From assembly GCF_963676935.1 (NCBI RefSeq), contig NZ_OY781470.1, forward strand, positions 2,576,680 through 2,640,679: 64,000 nt of DNA. The letters are read 5' to 3'. Origin of the DNA: Halarcobacter sp. (GTDB lineage Bacteria; Campylobacterota; Campylobacteria; Campylobacterales; Arcobacteraceae). The translations under genes were made by a program, and so were the position numbers. This document shows, in pieces, positions 37,720 through 46,700 of the stretch. Each line of letters starts with the position of its first letter. Position 1 is the first letter of the stretch. The notes under the pieces were generated by a model. The model ran no database searches. It had not been told where the DNA came from and saw only the letters and a program-made list of their open reading frames with translations.

Positions 37720-37890
37720 TTAATACTCATTAATCAGTTTTGTTGCAATTGAAGCAATATGTTTTTGATCAACATTACCATATTTCATTCTAAATAGTTT
37801 TACAATTGAGCAAACCATTTTTGGATCTACCCCGCATACTGAAGTTTTCAAGTATCTTCTTACTTCCCTTTTAATCATTAAATCAGACAT
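37720..37890 (-). CDS. 56-residue small protein, unknown
   Basis: A short frame on the minus strand with a strong ribosome-binding site (AGGAG, six nt before ATG). The product is basic and helical (MIKREVRRYLKTS, then KMVCSIVKLFRMKYG) with two cysteines. It may bind nucleic acid, but this is a guess from charge only. It opens a row of three small genes. A palindrome overlaps its ribosome-binding site region. Confidence 0.6.
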   Translation of the reverse strand: MSDLMIKREVRRYLKTSVCGVDPKMVCSIVKLFRMKYGNVDQKHIASIATKLINEY

Positions 37891-37900
37891 ACCCTCTCCT

Positions 37901-37921
37901 TTTTGATATTAATTATCAAAA
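37901..37921. promoter_or_regulatory. Palindrome in front of the small-gene set
   Basis: TTTTGATA and TATCAAAA arms around a 5 nt centre. One arm touches the ribosome-binding site of the 56-residue gene, so it could be an operator or an RNA hairpin that hides the site. From here to the dprA start at 38059 I see only AT-rich promoter-like sequence. Confidence 0.45.
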
Positions 37922-38058
37922 TAATAACAATATAAAACTTAAACCAATATAATATCTATAATAATTATTAAATATACTATTAAATTTATGTTTTCATTTT
38001 AATTTATTATATATATAAGGATATTTAAAATATAATTTTTATAATTATAAGGTTTATT

Positions 38059-38829
38059 ATGACAAAAGAATATAATGATAGAATTGAAGAATTAGAACAT
38101 ATGAGTAGATATCCAGAAAATATCTATTATAGAGGAAATCTAAATTTATTAAAAAAAAGAAAAGTATCTATAGTAGGGAGCAGAAAACCCTTATCATACA
38201 CAAATAAAACTACCTTTAAACTTGCAAATGAACTTGCAAAAAGAGACATAATTATTGTAAGTGGTGCAGCATTAGGCGTAGATGCGATTTCCCATAAAGC
38301 AGCATCCCCAAATAACACAATAGCTGTTATGGCAAATGGTTTAGATATAAAATACCCAGCTGTTAACAGTAAACTAATCTCTTCAATTGAAAATGAAGGT
38401 TTAGTTTTAAGTATGTATCAAGATACACAAAAACCTAGAAATTATACATTTGTACAAAGAAATGAACTTGTGGTTGCCTTAGGTGAAATATTAATTGTCA
38501 CTCAAGCAGATTTAAATAGTGGAACTTTATCATCAATAAATTATGCATTAAAAATGGGGAAAGAGGTTTATACTATACCTCACCAGATAGATGATAGTCT
38601 AGGTACACAAAAGTTGCTTGAAAAAAATCTAATCAAGCCCATATATAATCTAGAAGATTTTGTAAATAACTTTGGTAAAATAAAAAAAAGTGAAGATGAA
38701 AAACTTAGTAGTTTTTTAAATACTTTTCCATCATATCAAGATGCACTTAGATTATATAAAGACAAAATATTTCAACTTGAATTAGAAGGTAAAATAGTTA
38801 TAGAAAATGGTTTAGTTAAACCTATTTAA
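38059..38829 (+). CDS. dprA: DNA processing protein DprA
   Basis: A 256-residue protein that hands incoming single-stranded DNA to RecA during natural transformation. The Rossmann-like core shows KVSIVGSRKPLSYTNK, SGAALGVDAISHKAA, RNYTFVQRNELVVALG and SGTLSSINYALKMGKEVYTIP. The C-terminal about 60 residues are a short extra domain; the family in Campylobacter is similarly short. The window has no other certain competence genes. The stop overlaps convergent nhaA by 4 nt. Confidence 0.93.
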   Translation: MTKEYNDRIEELEHMSRYPENIYYRGNLNLLKKRKVSIVGSRKPLSYTNKTTFKLANELAKRDIIIVSGAALGVDAISHKAASPNNTIAVMANGLDIKYPAVNSKLISSIENEGLVLSMYQDTQKPRNYTFVQRNELVVALGEILIVTQADLNSGTLSSINYALKMGKEVYTIPHQIDDSLGTQKLLEKNLIKPIYNLEDFVNNFGKIKKSEDEKLSSFLNTFPSYQDALRLYKDKIFQLELEGKIVIENGLVKPI

Positions 38830-40013
38830 ATAGAACATCTTCTTTTTCCCTTTATAAATCGTAAGATAAAATATCCTAAAACTCCAGAAAGAAAAGAACC
38901 TATTAAAATTCCTAATTTATCTGTATAAAAAAACTGATGACTATTTTCAAAAGCAAGGCTGTCAATAAATAAACTCATAGTAAAACCTATCCCAGTTAAT
39001 ACTGATACACCATATAACTGCGCCAATGTTGAACACTTAGGAAGTTTTGCGAGATTGTATTTAATTGCCAAATAAGAAAAAACAAAAACTCCAAGCTGTT
39101 TACCTATAAATAGACCAAAAATAATCCCTAATGCAGTGGGATTTGACATTTTATCTATTGATACATTACTTAAATCTACACCTGCATTAACAAATGCAAA
39201 TAAAGGTAAAATATAAAATGCAACCCAATAATGTATATGGTGCTGTAAAGATTTAGCAGGAGATACCAATTTTCTTTTTTCATTTACTGCATGTAAAGGG
39301 ATACAAAATGCAACTATAATCCCTGCAAGTGTCGCGTGTACACCTGATTTTAATACAAATATCCATAGTAATATTCCAAAAATCCAATAAAATCCCAATC
39401 TTGTAACTTTAAATCTATTTAAAACAAATAGCATCAATATACATATTCCAGCTAAAGAGATTGCATGAAAAGATAAATCATTTGTATAAAAAAATGCAAT
39501 AATCAAAATTGCACCTAAATCATCAAATATTGCCAATGCCATCAAAAATATTTTTAAAGATACAGGAATTCTTCTACCTAAAAGAGATAAAATTCCTAAA
39601 GCAAATGCAATATCTGTTGCAGTAGGAATTGCCCATCCTTGTAAAGAGTAATCATCCCCATAATTAAAAATAAAATATATAAATGCGGGAACAATCATTC
39701 CCCCTAAAGCTGCAATAGCAGGAAGAGCTATTTTACTTGGAGTTGATAAATGTCCAGCAATAACTTCTCTTTTTATTTCTAAACCAATTAGAAGAAAAAA
39801 TACTGCCATAAGTCCATCATTTATCCACAAAATCAGTGGTTTATCAATATCAAGTATATGTCCAACTTTAAATGTAATTTGAGTTTCAAGTATAGAAGTA
39901 TAGTATTCAGAAAAAGAAGAATTATTTAAAATAAGTGCCGCAATTGTTGCAAAAATTAAAATAATACCTGAAGTAGATTCTTTTTTAATATATTTTTTTA
40001 CTAAGATTTTCAC
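38826..40013 (-). CDS. nhaA: Na+/H+ antiporter NhaA
   Basis: A 395-residue antiporter that expels Na+ in exchange for protons, important for marine or salty habitats. About 12 helices are visible. The signature region LMAVFFLLIGLEIKRE, the ion-binding aspartates in FDDLGAILIIAFFY, and TATDIAFALGILSLLG are intact. The start is GTG at 40013 with AGGAG five nt upstream (40019-40023). A long hairpin lies 2 nt before that ribosome-binding site. Confidence 0.95.
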   Translation of the reverse strand: MKILVKKYIKKESTSGIILIFATIAALILNNSSFSEYYTSILETQITFKVGHILDIDKPLILWINDGLMAVFFLLIGLEIKREVIAGHLSTPSKIALPAIAALGGMIVPAFIYFIFNYGDDYSLQGWAIPTATDIAFALGILSLLGRRIPVSLKIFLMALAIFDDLGAILIIAFFYTNDLSFHAISLAGICILMLFVLNRFKVTRLGFYWIFGILLWIFVLKSGVHATLAGIIVAFCIPLHAVNEKRKLVSPAKSLQHHIHYWVAFYILPLFAFVNAGVDLSNVSIDKMSNPTALGIIFGLFIGKQLGVFVFSYLAIKYNLAKLPKCSTLAQLYGVSVLTGIGFTMSLFIDSLAFENSHQFFYTDKLGILIGSFLSGVLGYFILRFIKGKRRCSI

Positions 40014-40024
40014 AACTTCTCCTA

Positions 40025-40062
40025 ATAAAATTGTATTTTATAAATACAAAATACAATTTTAT
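40025..40062 (-). terminator. 15 bp hairpin between the chemoreceptor gene and nhaA
   Basis: Perfect 15 bp arms (ATAAAATTGTATTTT with AAAATACAATTTTAT) and an 8 nt loop. It can end the chemoreceptor transcript, but because it touches the nhaA ribosome-binding site it may also control nhaA. Confidence 0.55.
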
Positions 40063-40107
40063 TTCTAAGAGAAGTATTAATTATGAGAAATTATTTTTTA
40101 TTTAATC

Positions 40108-42081
40108 TTAAAAACTTTCCCATTCATCATCATCTTTTGTATTGCTTTTTATCTCATTATTTGAAACTTTTTTTGTTTCCTCTTTTCTAGGTGTAACTTT
40201 TTTATCAAATGATGTAAACTCTTTTTTAGTTTGTGAAGTATTAGTTCTTGCTTTTACTTCATTTTTCCCTAAGAACTCTTTTGATTGTGCATCTGCTACT
40301 ATCTCTTTTGCTATAGTATCAGCTTCAACTGCAATGTCATGCGTTTCTGTTGCAATTTGTGCATTTTGCTGAGTTTGTTGGTCTAACTGATTAACAGCAT
40401 CATTAATTTGAGTAATACCTTGTTCTTGTTCTTTACTAGCATTTGCAATCTCTGATATTTTTTCAGTTGATTTACTAATATCTACTAATAATTCTTCATA
40501 TCCAGAAATCATTTGATTACTAATCTCTTTTCCTTGAGAAGCTTTAGTTGTAGCATTTTCAACTAAATCTTTAATCTCTTTAGCAGCTTCAGCAGATCTA
40601 GAAGCTAAATTTCTAACCTCTTGAGCAACAACAGCAAAACCTTTTCCAGCTTCACCAGCTGTAGCAGCTTCAACAGCAGCATTTAATGAAAGAATATTTG
40701 TTTGGAATGCAATTTGATCAATTACTGATATTGCTTCATTAATCGAATTTACTTGATCAGTAATATCTTCCATAGCTTTAGTAGTATTTTGGGCTAAAGT
40801 TTGTCCTGTTTGTGCAGAGTTACTTAGATTATCTGCATAATCACTCATAAGTTGTACATTTTCAGCATTATTTACAATTGTACTTGTAATCTCTTCAAGA
40901 GCTGCTGCTGTTTCTTCTAATGAAGCTGCTGCCTCAGTTGAACTTTTATTTAATGTATCTACATTTACTATTAATTTATCTGATGAATTATCAAGAGTTA
41001 ACCCTATAGTATATGATTGTTTTAACAGATTAGATATCTCATCTGTTAAGAAATTTAGACTCTCTAAAAGTTTTTTAATATCACCTTCAACATTTTTAGC
41101 ATCAATTTTTCTTGTAAAATTATAATTACTAAATTCTGATAAAACAACATTTATTGAATCAATTTTATCTTTTATACCACTTAACATTGTATTTAAAGCA
41201 CTACATAATTGAACCAATTGTGGATTATTTGGCTCACTTTTAACAAGATTATTCAAATATCCTTGATTTGCTTTTTCTACTATAGATAAAACCTCTTTTA
41301 CAGTTTCATTATCTTTTAATAAACCTTTTTTTGTTTTTTCTATACTTTCATTCACAGATTGTGCCATTAAAGCAAATTCATCTTTACCATCAATCTCTAA
41401 TAATTTACTATCTTCACTCTCTCTATTTATAAATGCAAAAAATGAAGCTAAACCATCTTTAAATTTTTCAATTGAACCAATAATAATATTTGATAACATT
41501 ATCGAGAAGATAACAAATATAAGAACTGAAACAATAACAATACCGATTAGAATACTATTCATAGTAGATTCTGCATCATCTCTTAACTCTTGAGCACTAT
41601 TATTTATCTTTTTTAGTTCCTCTTCAAGCTTTAAACCTGAATTAACCATCTTACTAATTATTGGTTTTAACTCTTCAGATTCTTTTAAAATACCATTTTC
41701 ATAATCTATTATTCTCTGTTTTGAAAATTGATTAAAGTATTTTATATAATTTGACGACTCTTTTAAGATATTGTCACATAGCTTTTTATTTGATTCTTGA
41801 CTAACATTTTCTCTTAAATCAGATACATTTTTATCAAGTTCTTTAAAACTTACAACAACATTTTGTGCGTTTGCATCAGATGGTGCACGCAAAAACTGAT
41901 AAACAGCTATTCTACCCTTCAACACTTGTTGAATAAAAACTTCTGTTTGTACTGCTGATTCTATTCTAAACTTTACAAGATTATTATAATATGTAAAGAT
42001 GATTGTAACTATTGTCACAATTAAAACATAAACAATTGGTACAAGCATTAATTTTATCTTTGTACTAAAATTTTTTAACAT
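40108..42081 (-). CDS. Methyl-accepting chemotaxis protein
   Basis: A 657-residue chemoreceptor. The first helix (about 11-31) and the second (about 176-198) flank a helical periplasmic sensor of about 145 residues. A HAMP-like linker and a long cytoplasmic signalling rod follow; its tip reads [33 protein letters not shown], the site of CheA/CheW contact. The protein ends in DDEWESF, close to the xWxxF tether that recruits CheR methyltransferase. The ligand is unknown. The ribosome-binding site lies in a run of six G. Confidence 0.95.
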   Translation of the reverse strand: MLKNFSTKIKLMLVPIVYVLIVTIVTIIFTYYNNLVKFRIESAVQTEVFIQQVLKGRIAVYQFLRAPSDANAQNVVVSFKELDKNVSDLRENVSQESNKKLCDNILKESSNYIKYFNQFSKQRIIDYENGILKESEELKPIISKMVNSGLKLEEELKKINNSAQELRDDAESTMNSILIGIVIVSVLIFVIFSIMLSNIIIGSIEKFKDGLASFFAFINRESEDSKLLEIDGKDEFALMAQSVNESIEKTKKGLLKDNETVKEVLSIVEKANQGYLNNLVKSEPNNPQLVQLCSALNTMLSGIKDKIDSINVVLSEFSNYNFTRKIDAKNVEGDIKKLLESLNFLTDEISNLLKQSYTIGLTLDNSSDKLIVNVDTLNKSSTEAAASLEETAAALEEITSTIVNNAENVQLMSDYADNLSNSAQTGQTLAQNTTKAMEDITDQVNSINEAISVIDQIAFQTNILSLNAAVEAATAGEAGKGFAVVAQEVRNLASRSAEAAKEIKDLVENATTKASQGKEISNQMISGYEELLVDISKSTEKISEIANASKEQEQGITQINDAVNQLDQQTQQNAQIATETHDIAVEADTIAKEIVADAQSKEFLGKNEVKARTNTSQTKKEFTSFDKKVTPRKEETKKVSNNEIKSNTKDDDEWESF

Positions 42082-42195
42082 ACGTCCCCCCTAGGTTCAT
42101 TGACTATTATATCAATAATAGCATATTAGATATTAAATTAATTAACGAAAAATTATAAAAAAATTATATTTTAAACAAAAAAGTAACAAAAGTAA

Positions 42196-42225
42196 TAAGA
42201 AATAACATAAAAATGTTATTTCTTA
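42196..42225 (-). terminator. Terminator after murC
   Basis: A perfect 13 bp stem (TAAGAAATAACAT with ATGTTATTTCTTA) with a 4 nt loop, overlapping the murC stop and followed on the minus strand by a T-rich tract. Confidence 0.75.
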
Positions 42226-43524
42226 TCTAAGTTGATAAGTTATATCCCCAGCACCAACTCCTAAAATTATTCCAGAATCAATTGTTTTAATTATTTTTTC
42301 ATCTTTAATTAATTCAACTTTTCCTTTTGAAGTTTTAAGCTTATCTGCAAATATAGGCTTATATTGAGCAAATTCTTTTTCGAAATCTATCTCTATTACT
42401 TGCTCTCCGGGAATTGTCCAAATTGGCAAAATAATCAATTCATCACATCTTCTAAAACATCTTTTAAAACCCTCTAAGTTATCATTTGTTCTAGAATATT
42501 TATGTGGTTGCCAAATAACTACTCTTTTATTTATATTTGTAAGGTTATCGTATAACTCAACTGACTTCATAGTAGCCTCAATTTCAGTTGGATGATGTGC
42601 ATAATCATCAATTAATGCAAAATTTTCATTTTTTTGAACTAAATCAAACCTTTTTTTAATCCCTTTGTAGTAAGTTATATTTTTTCTAATAGTTTCAATA
42701 TCAAGTTCATTTAAAGCTGCTAATATTGCCAATGAAGCATCAACTGCAATATGATAACCAAAGCCCCACACTTCAAAAGAACCTAAATCTTTTAAATCAA
42801 ATTTAGTACAAGGCTCTCCATCTTTTAAAAGATATGATAAATTTTTAATATCACAACTTGGATATAAAAAATCTGCATCTTTGATATCTAATTTTTGAAT
42901 ATGTTCATCTTCACCGTTTAAAACTCTTTTAGTTCCCAACTCTATAAATTTTCTATAAGCTTCATAAAATTTTTCATAATCATAATGGTAATACTCCATG
43001 TGTTCTGGTTCTGCATTAGTAACAATAGAACAATATGGATTTGACAAAAGAAAAGAAGCATCCGACTCATCTGCTTCAAAACAAACTAAATCATTTACAT
43101 ATCTAAAATTTGAACCAAAATCTTTTGAGATAGCACCTATTAAAGTTGAACTTTGCATTATTGAAGCTAATATTGCAGTTGTTGTTGATTTTCCATGAGC
43201 TCCTGCTACGCAAAAATTCTTTTTATCACCTAATACAATCGGTAAAGCCTCTTTTCTTGACAAAGTTCTTATTTGTTTTAATCTTGCTTCAATTAATTCT
43301 GGATTTTCATCTGTAACTGCTGCTGAATATATAACTAAATCAAAATCTTCTGAAATATTTTTTGCATCTTGAGGAGATGATACTTTTATTCCTTCTTTTT
43401 CCAATTCTAAAGTGATTGGGGAACTTTTCATATCTGAGCCACTTACTTCATGACCATCATAATTTAAAAATCTAGCTAATGCAGAAAGGCCTATTCCACC
43501 TATTCCTATAAAATGTACTTTCAT
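42223..43524 (-). CDS. murC: UDP-N-acetylmuramate--L-alanine ligase
   Basis: A 433-residue peptidoglycan ligase that adds L-Ala to UDP-MurNAc. The N-terminal Rossmann motif is GIGGIGLSALARFL; the ATP-binding loop is GAHGKSTTTAIL; FALIDDYAHHPTEI is the family signature of the central domain. It is the last gene of a row dapC / unknown / murC, with 1 nt overlap (TAATG) with the unknown gene. Confidence 0.97.
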   Translation of the reverse strand: MKVHFIGIGGIGLSALARFLNYDGHEVSGSDMKSSPITLELEKEGIKVSSPQDAKNISEDFDLVIYSAAVTDENPELIEARLKQIRTLSRKEALPIVLGDKKNFCVAGAHGKSTTTAILASIMQSSTLIGAISKDFGSNFRYVNDLVCFEADESDASFLLSNPYCSIVTNAEPEHMEYYHYDYEKFYEAYRKFIELGTKRVLNGEDEHIQKLDIKDADFLYPSCDIKNLSYLLKDGEPCTKFDLKDLGSFEVWGFGYHIAVDASLAILAALNELDIETIRKNITYYKGIKKRFDLVQKNENFALIDDYAHHPTEIEATMKSVELYDNLTNINKRVVIWQPHKYSRTNDNLEGFKRCFRRCDELIILPIWTIPGEQVIEIDFEKEFAQYKPIFADKLKTSKGKVELIKDEKIIKTIDSGIILGVGAGDITYQLR

Positions 43525-44102
43525 TAATTTCCTAATAAATGTTTTAATTCTTTATATTCTTTTTCTAAAATATCTGTATTATTATTTATATGTTCGTTTA
43601 AATTATATATAAAATTTGTAATAAAATACCCATACTTTTCCTCATCATTTGTATTACTTAAATCAACTTCTTTTTCATAAAAAGTATCTAAATCAATCCC
43701 TTTTGACAGTGCAATTATATGTGATTGTAACCCTTTACATAGTTTTTCATCATCAACAATATTTGATAAAACAAAAAGTAATTCCTTTGCACCTTGTAAA
43801 TTTTCATAGCTCCATCTTTCAATTGCATGCTCATAAAATGCTCTTGTAAAATATAAATCATCATCTTCAAGGTTTAATTTTCTTTTTTTGATAATCTCTT
43901 CTACATTTTCAAAAGATATTTGTAAAATATTTTGATATATCTCATTTATTTTTTCTTCATCTAAATCTAAAATTAAAAATGAATCTAAAACCTCATACAA
44001 AGCTGAAATATTTTTTGTATTTATTGCGTCCACTCTTGTTTTTTCTAAATATTTTAGAAAATCTGGATTTGTTCTTGCTTCTTGAAGTTGCTTTTTATCC
44101 AT
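43524..44102 (-). CDS. Conserved-looking protein of unknown function
   Basis: A 192-residue soluble, acidic, almost all-helical protein that I do not recognise. No signal peptide or membrane helix is seen. It is wedged between dapC (8 nt overlap) and murC (1 nt overlap), so it is translated together with two cell-wall precursor enzymes. A role in wall synthesis is possible but only by association. Confidence 0.7.
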   Translation of the reverse strand: MDKKQLQEARTNPDFLKYLEKTRVDAINTKNISALYEVLDSFLILDLDEEKINEIYQNILQISFENVEEIIKKRKLNLEDDDLYFTRAFYEHAIERWSYENLQGAKELLFVLSNIVDDEKLCKGLQSHIIALSKGIDLDTFYEKEVDLSNTNDEEKYGYFITNFIYNLNEHINNNTDILEKEYKELKHLLGN

Positions 44103-45225
44103 CTATAAAATCCTTCAATCTTTCTAATACCTCTTTAGTTTTATTTTCATTTTCAACAAGAGCAATTCTTACATACCCTTTTCCAATACCATTTCTTCCT
44201 AAAAAACTTCCTGGTAAAACTTTTATATGTTTCTCTTCAAAAAGTTTTTTTGTAAACTCCAACTCATCATCAACTTTTAACCAAATATAAAAAGTAGCTT
44301 TTGGAGGATTAACTCCTAAAATCTCTTTTGCTAATTGGAAATTTTTCTTATAAATTTTTCTAAATGCATCAACATGTGATGATTCATTCCAAGCTACAGT
44401 TGCTGCTTTTTGTAAAGGCACAGGTGAAGCACACCCTACATAAGTCCTATACTTCATATACTCTTTTAATATTTTTGCATCTCCTGCTATAAATCCACTT
44501 CTTAAACCAGGAGCTGAGCTTCTTTTTGAAATTGAATTCATAACTAATACATTTTTAAATTCAGTGTTTCCAACTGCTAAACTAGCTTCTAATAATGAAG
44601 CAGGTTTATCACTTTCATCAAAATATATCTCAGAATAACACTCATCATTTACCAATATAAAATTAAACTCTAAAGCTTTTTTAACCCAAAGGGCTAATTC
44701 ATCTTTTGTCATCTCAGCAGAAGTTGGATTATTTGGATAGTTTAAGATTACCAAATCACATTTTTTTAACTCATCATCACTTAATTGAGCTTTAAAGTCA
44801 TTTTCTAAAGTTAAATCAATATGTATCACTTTAGCTCTACTTGCAATTGCAGCACCCTCATATATTTGATAAAAAGGGTTTGTAAATGCTATAGTTGGGT
44901 CTTTTTTATCAAATAGTGCAAATTGTGGGAAGTTGAAAAGTACCTCTCTTGTACCAAAAGTAGGAATAATTTGTTCATTTTCCAAATCTACATTAAATCT
45001 ATTTTTAACAAAGTTTCTCATTGCATCTTTTAACTCAGGTAAGCCTGCACTTGCTGGATATTTTTGTAACAAAGTAGTGGTTCTTGCTAACTCTTCTTGA
45101 ATAAAACTTGGGGTTTCAAATTTTGGTTCCCCTATTGTTAAGGCACTTAACTCATATTTATCACTTGGTTTTATACCCTCTAATAATTCATTTAATTTTT
45201 CAAATGGATATTTCTCAAAATTCAT
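44095..45225 (-). CDS. dapC: Succinyldiaminopimelate transaminase-like aminotransferase
   Basis: A 376-residue class I/II PLP aminotransferase. It matches the DapC group of Campylobacterota, which converts N-succinyl-2-amino-6-ketopimelate to succinyldiaminopimelate in lysine and peptidoglycan synthesis. Seen are LTIGEPKFETP, LNYPNNPTSAEM, NDECYSEIYF and the Schiff-base lysine in NSISKRSSAPGLRSGF. Its link with murC supports the wall role. An exact substrate test is not possible from sequence. Confidence 0.85.
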   Translation of the reverse strand: MNFEKYPFEKLNELLEGIKPSDKYELSALTIGEPKFETPSFIQEELARTTTLLQKYPASAGLPELKDAMRNFVKNRFNVDLENEQIIPTFGTREVLFNFPQFALFDKKDPTIAFTNPFYQIYEGAAIASRAKVIHIDLTLENDFKAQLSDDELKKCDLVILNYPNNPTSAEMTKDELALWVKKALEFNFILVNDECYSEIYFDESDKPASLLEASLAVGNTEFKNVLVMNSISKRSSAPGLRSGFIAGDAKILKEYMKYRTYVGCASPVPLQKAATVAWNESSHVDAFRKIYKKNFQLAKEILGVNPPKATFYIWLKVDDELEFTKKLFEEKHIKVLPGSFLGRNGIGKGYVRIALVENENKTKEVLERLKDFIDG

Positions 45226-45233
45226 TTTTTTCC

Positions 45234-46664
45234 TTACTCTTCAATAACTGGTATTAACAGTTGATTATAATTACCCATATCAAAAGATATTAAATCTGGG
45301 TTTGTATATAAAAATTGCCATGAAAGCCTTGTTTTTAACATACTTTGTTTTAATGGCAATATTTGTAATATATTTGTATGTTTTTTTAATTCTCTAATTG
45401 GATTCTTATCATTTGAAACAATCTCAATTTTTTCATTAAATATTTTTGCTAAATTTTCAAAATGGTCTAATAGATTTGATTTATCTTTATTTTCCCCTAA
45501 AGGATCCATATTGAAAATTTTTGTTTTTGTTTTTAATTGACTTGATACATCAAATACAACTGGTGAGATTTGCTCATAAGAGTTTACATCATTAATTAAA
45601 ACAACTGATCTTTTTACACCTGTTCCATCAACGTTTTCACCGATTTTAAATACTGGAAGTTTTAAATCTAATACATGTTTACTTTTTTTCCTATTATTAA
45701 ACATCTCATTAGTTAAAATCAACATTCCAATATCATAAGCCCTAGTATCACTTTTTAATAATTTTTCCATACCTAAATTATGATAATCCATTTTTAACTC
45801 AACTGAATCATTATTAGCAAAAGTTTTTTTAATCTCTTCTAGTACACTTACTGTAGTTGGCCTTGTAATTCTAATAATCAATTTACCATTTTTTAATCTT
45901 TGATGTAAAAATTGAACCTCATCAATTACATTTAAAATTCTTTCATCTGTTTGTAAATACATATCTAAATATAGATATAAGTTGTGTCCAAAAGGCATAG
46001 GAAATTGACCTTGTGATTTTCCTATTGCATTATAAACTTGCATTAAAACAGCTGGTTTACCAATAACTAATATTACATCATTGGGTTTCAAAATCAATGA
46101 TGGTTTTATATTTATAAGCTTTTCACCCCTATATAGGCCAAATATTTTCCACTCTTTTTGTTCTATTGAACCTATATATCTATAAGCATATGAACTTCCA
46201 AAAGGGATTTTAATCTCCATGATTTCACCCTGTTTTAATCCAATATTTTGTGCCATTACAGGAATATTTGGAAGTCTTTCTACCATTCCATTAGCTAAAA
46301 CCTCTATTCCTTTGTATACATTTACATATGGGTCTTTTATATTTATTCCCCAATAATCAAGTATAGCCATAGGAAGGTTTTTCTTTCTAGCTTTTATATT
46401 TTTTATAACATTTAACATCTCATCTTTTGAGTTTAATGCTACTAAAACTTGTGTGTGTACATCTTTATCTAATACCATAGCTAGCTTAGATTCTGATGTT
46501 GGATCAAATTTATAAAAAGTAAAATTAGATGCTTTTTGCTCCGGGACTATTGCATCATTCATATAAACAACATCATAACTGTTTTCAGTTGTATTTGTTT
46601 CTATAATTCTTTGCATTAATTTTTTTGCAACAATACCATCAAGAATAATTAATATTTTTTTCAT
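45234..46664 (-). CDS. TrkA-related (COG3400-like) protein of unknown role
   Basis: A 476-residue soluble protein. The N-terminal part resembles a TrkA-N Rossmann unit (KKILIILDGIVAKKLMQRI). A TrkA-C-like domain seems to lie at about 150-215 (GEIMEIKIPFGSSYAYRYIG, then LKPNDVILVIGKP). The remainder looks like a repeat of nucleotide-binding type domains. Such proteins regulate K+ channels or transporters, but no membrane partner is encoded here. The -10 box lies 5 nt from the ATG with no ribosome-binding site, suggesting a leaderless mRNA. The dapC gene follows after 8 nt. Confidence 0.75.
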   Translation of the reverse strand: MKKILIILDGIVAKKLMQRIIETNTTENSYDVVYMNDAIVPEQKASNFTFYKFDPTSESKLAMVLDKDVHTQVLVALNSKDEMLNVIKNIKARKKNLPMAILDYWGINIKDPYVNVYKGIEVLANGMVERLPNIPVMAQNIGLKQGEIMEIKIPFGSSYAYRYIGSIEQKEWKIFGLYRGEKLINIKPSLILKPNDVILVIGKPAVLMQVYNAIGKSQGQFPMPFGHNLYLYLDMYLQTDERILNVIDEVQFLHQRLKNGKLIIRITRPTTVSVLEEIKKTFANNDSVELKMDYHNLGMEKLLKSDTRAYDIGMLILTNEMFNNRKKSKHVLDLKLPVFKIGENVDGTGVKRSVVLINDVNSYEQISPVVFDVSSQLKTKTKIFNMDPLGENKDKSNLLDHFENLAKIFNEKIEIVSNDKNPIRELKKHTNILQILPLKQSMLKTRLSWQFLYTNPDLISFDMGNYNQLLIPVIEE

Positions 46665-46669
46665 ACGGT

Positions 46670-46675
46670 ATTATA
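46670..46675 (-). promoter_or_regulatory. -10 box 5 nt before the TrkA-related gene
   Basis: TATAAT, then ACCGT, then ATG on the minus strand. A start of transcription at or near the A of ATG would give a leaderless mRNA. Confidence 0.5.
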
Positions 46676-46700
46676 TCAAAAAGTACTAAATTTTAGATGC

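Noticed and set aside
37891-38058. A small RNA or tRNA in the gap before dprA
   Set aside because: Only AT-rich sequence and one short palindrome are seen; no cloverleaf, no terminator hairpin with T run.
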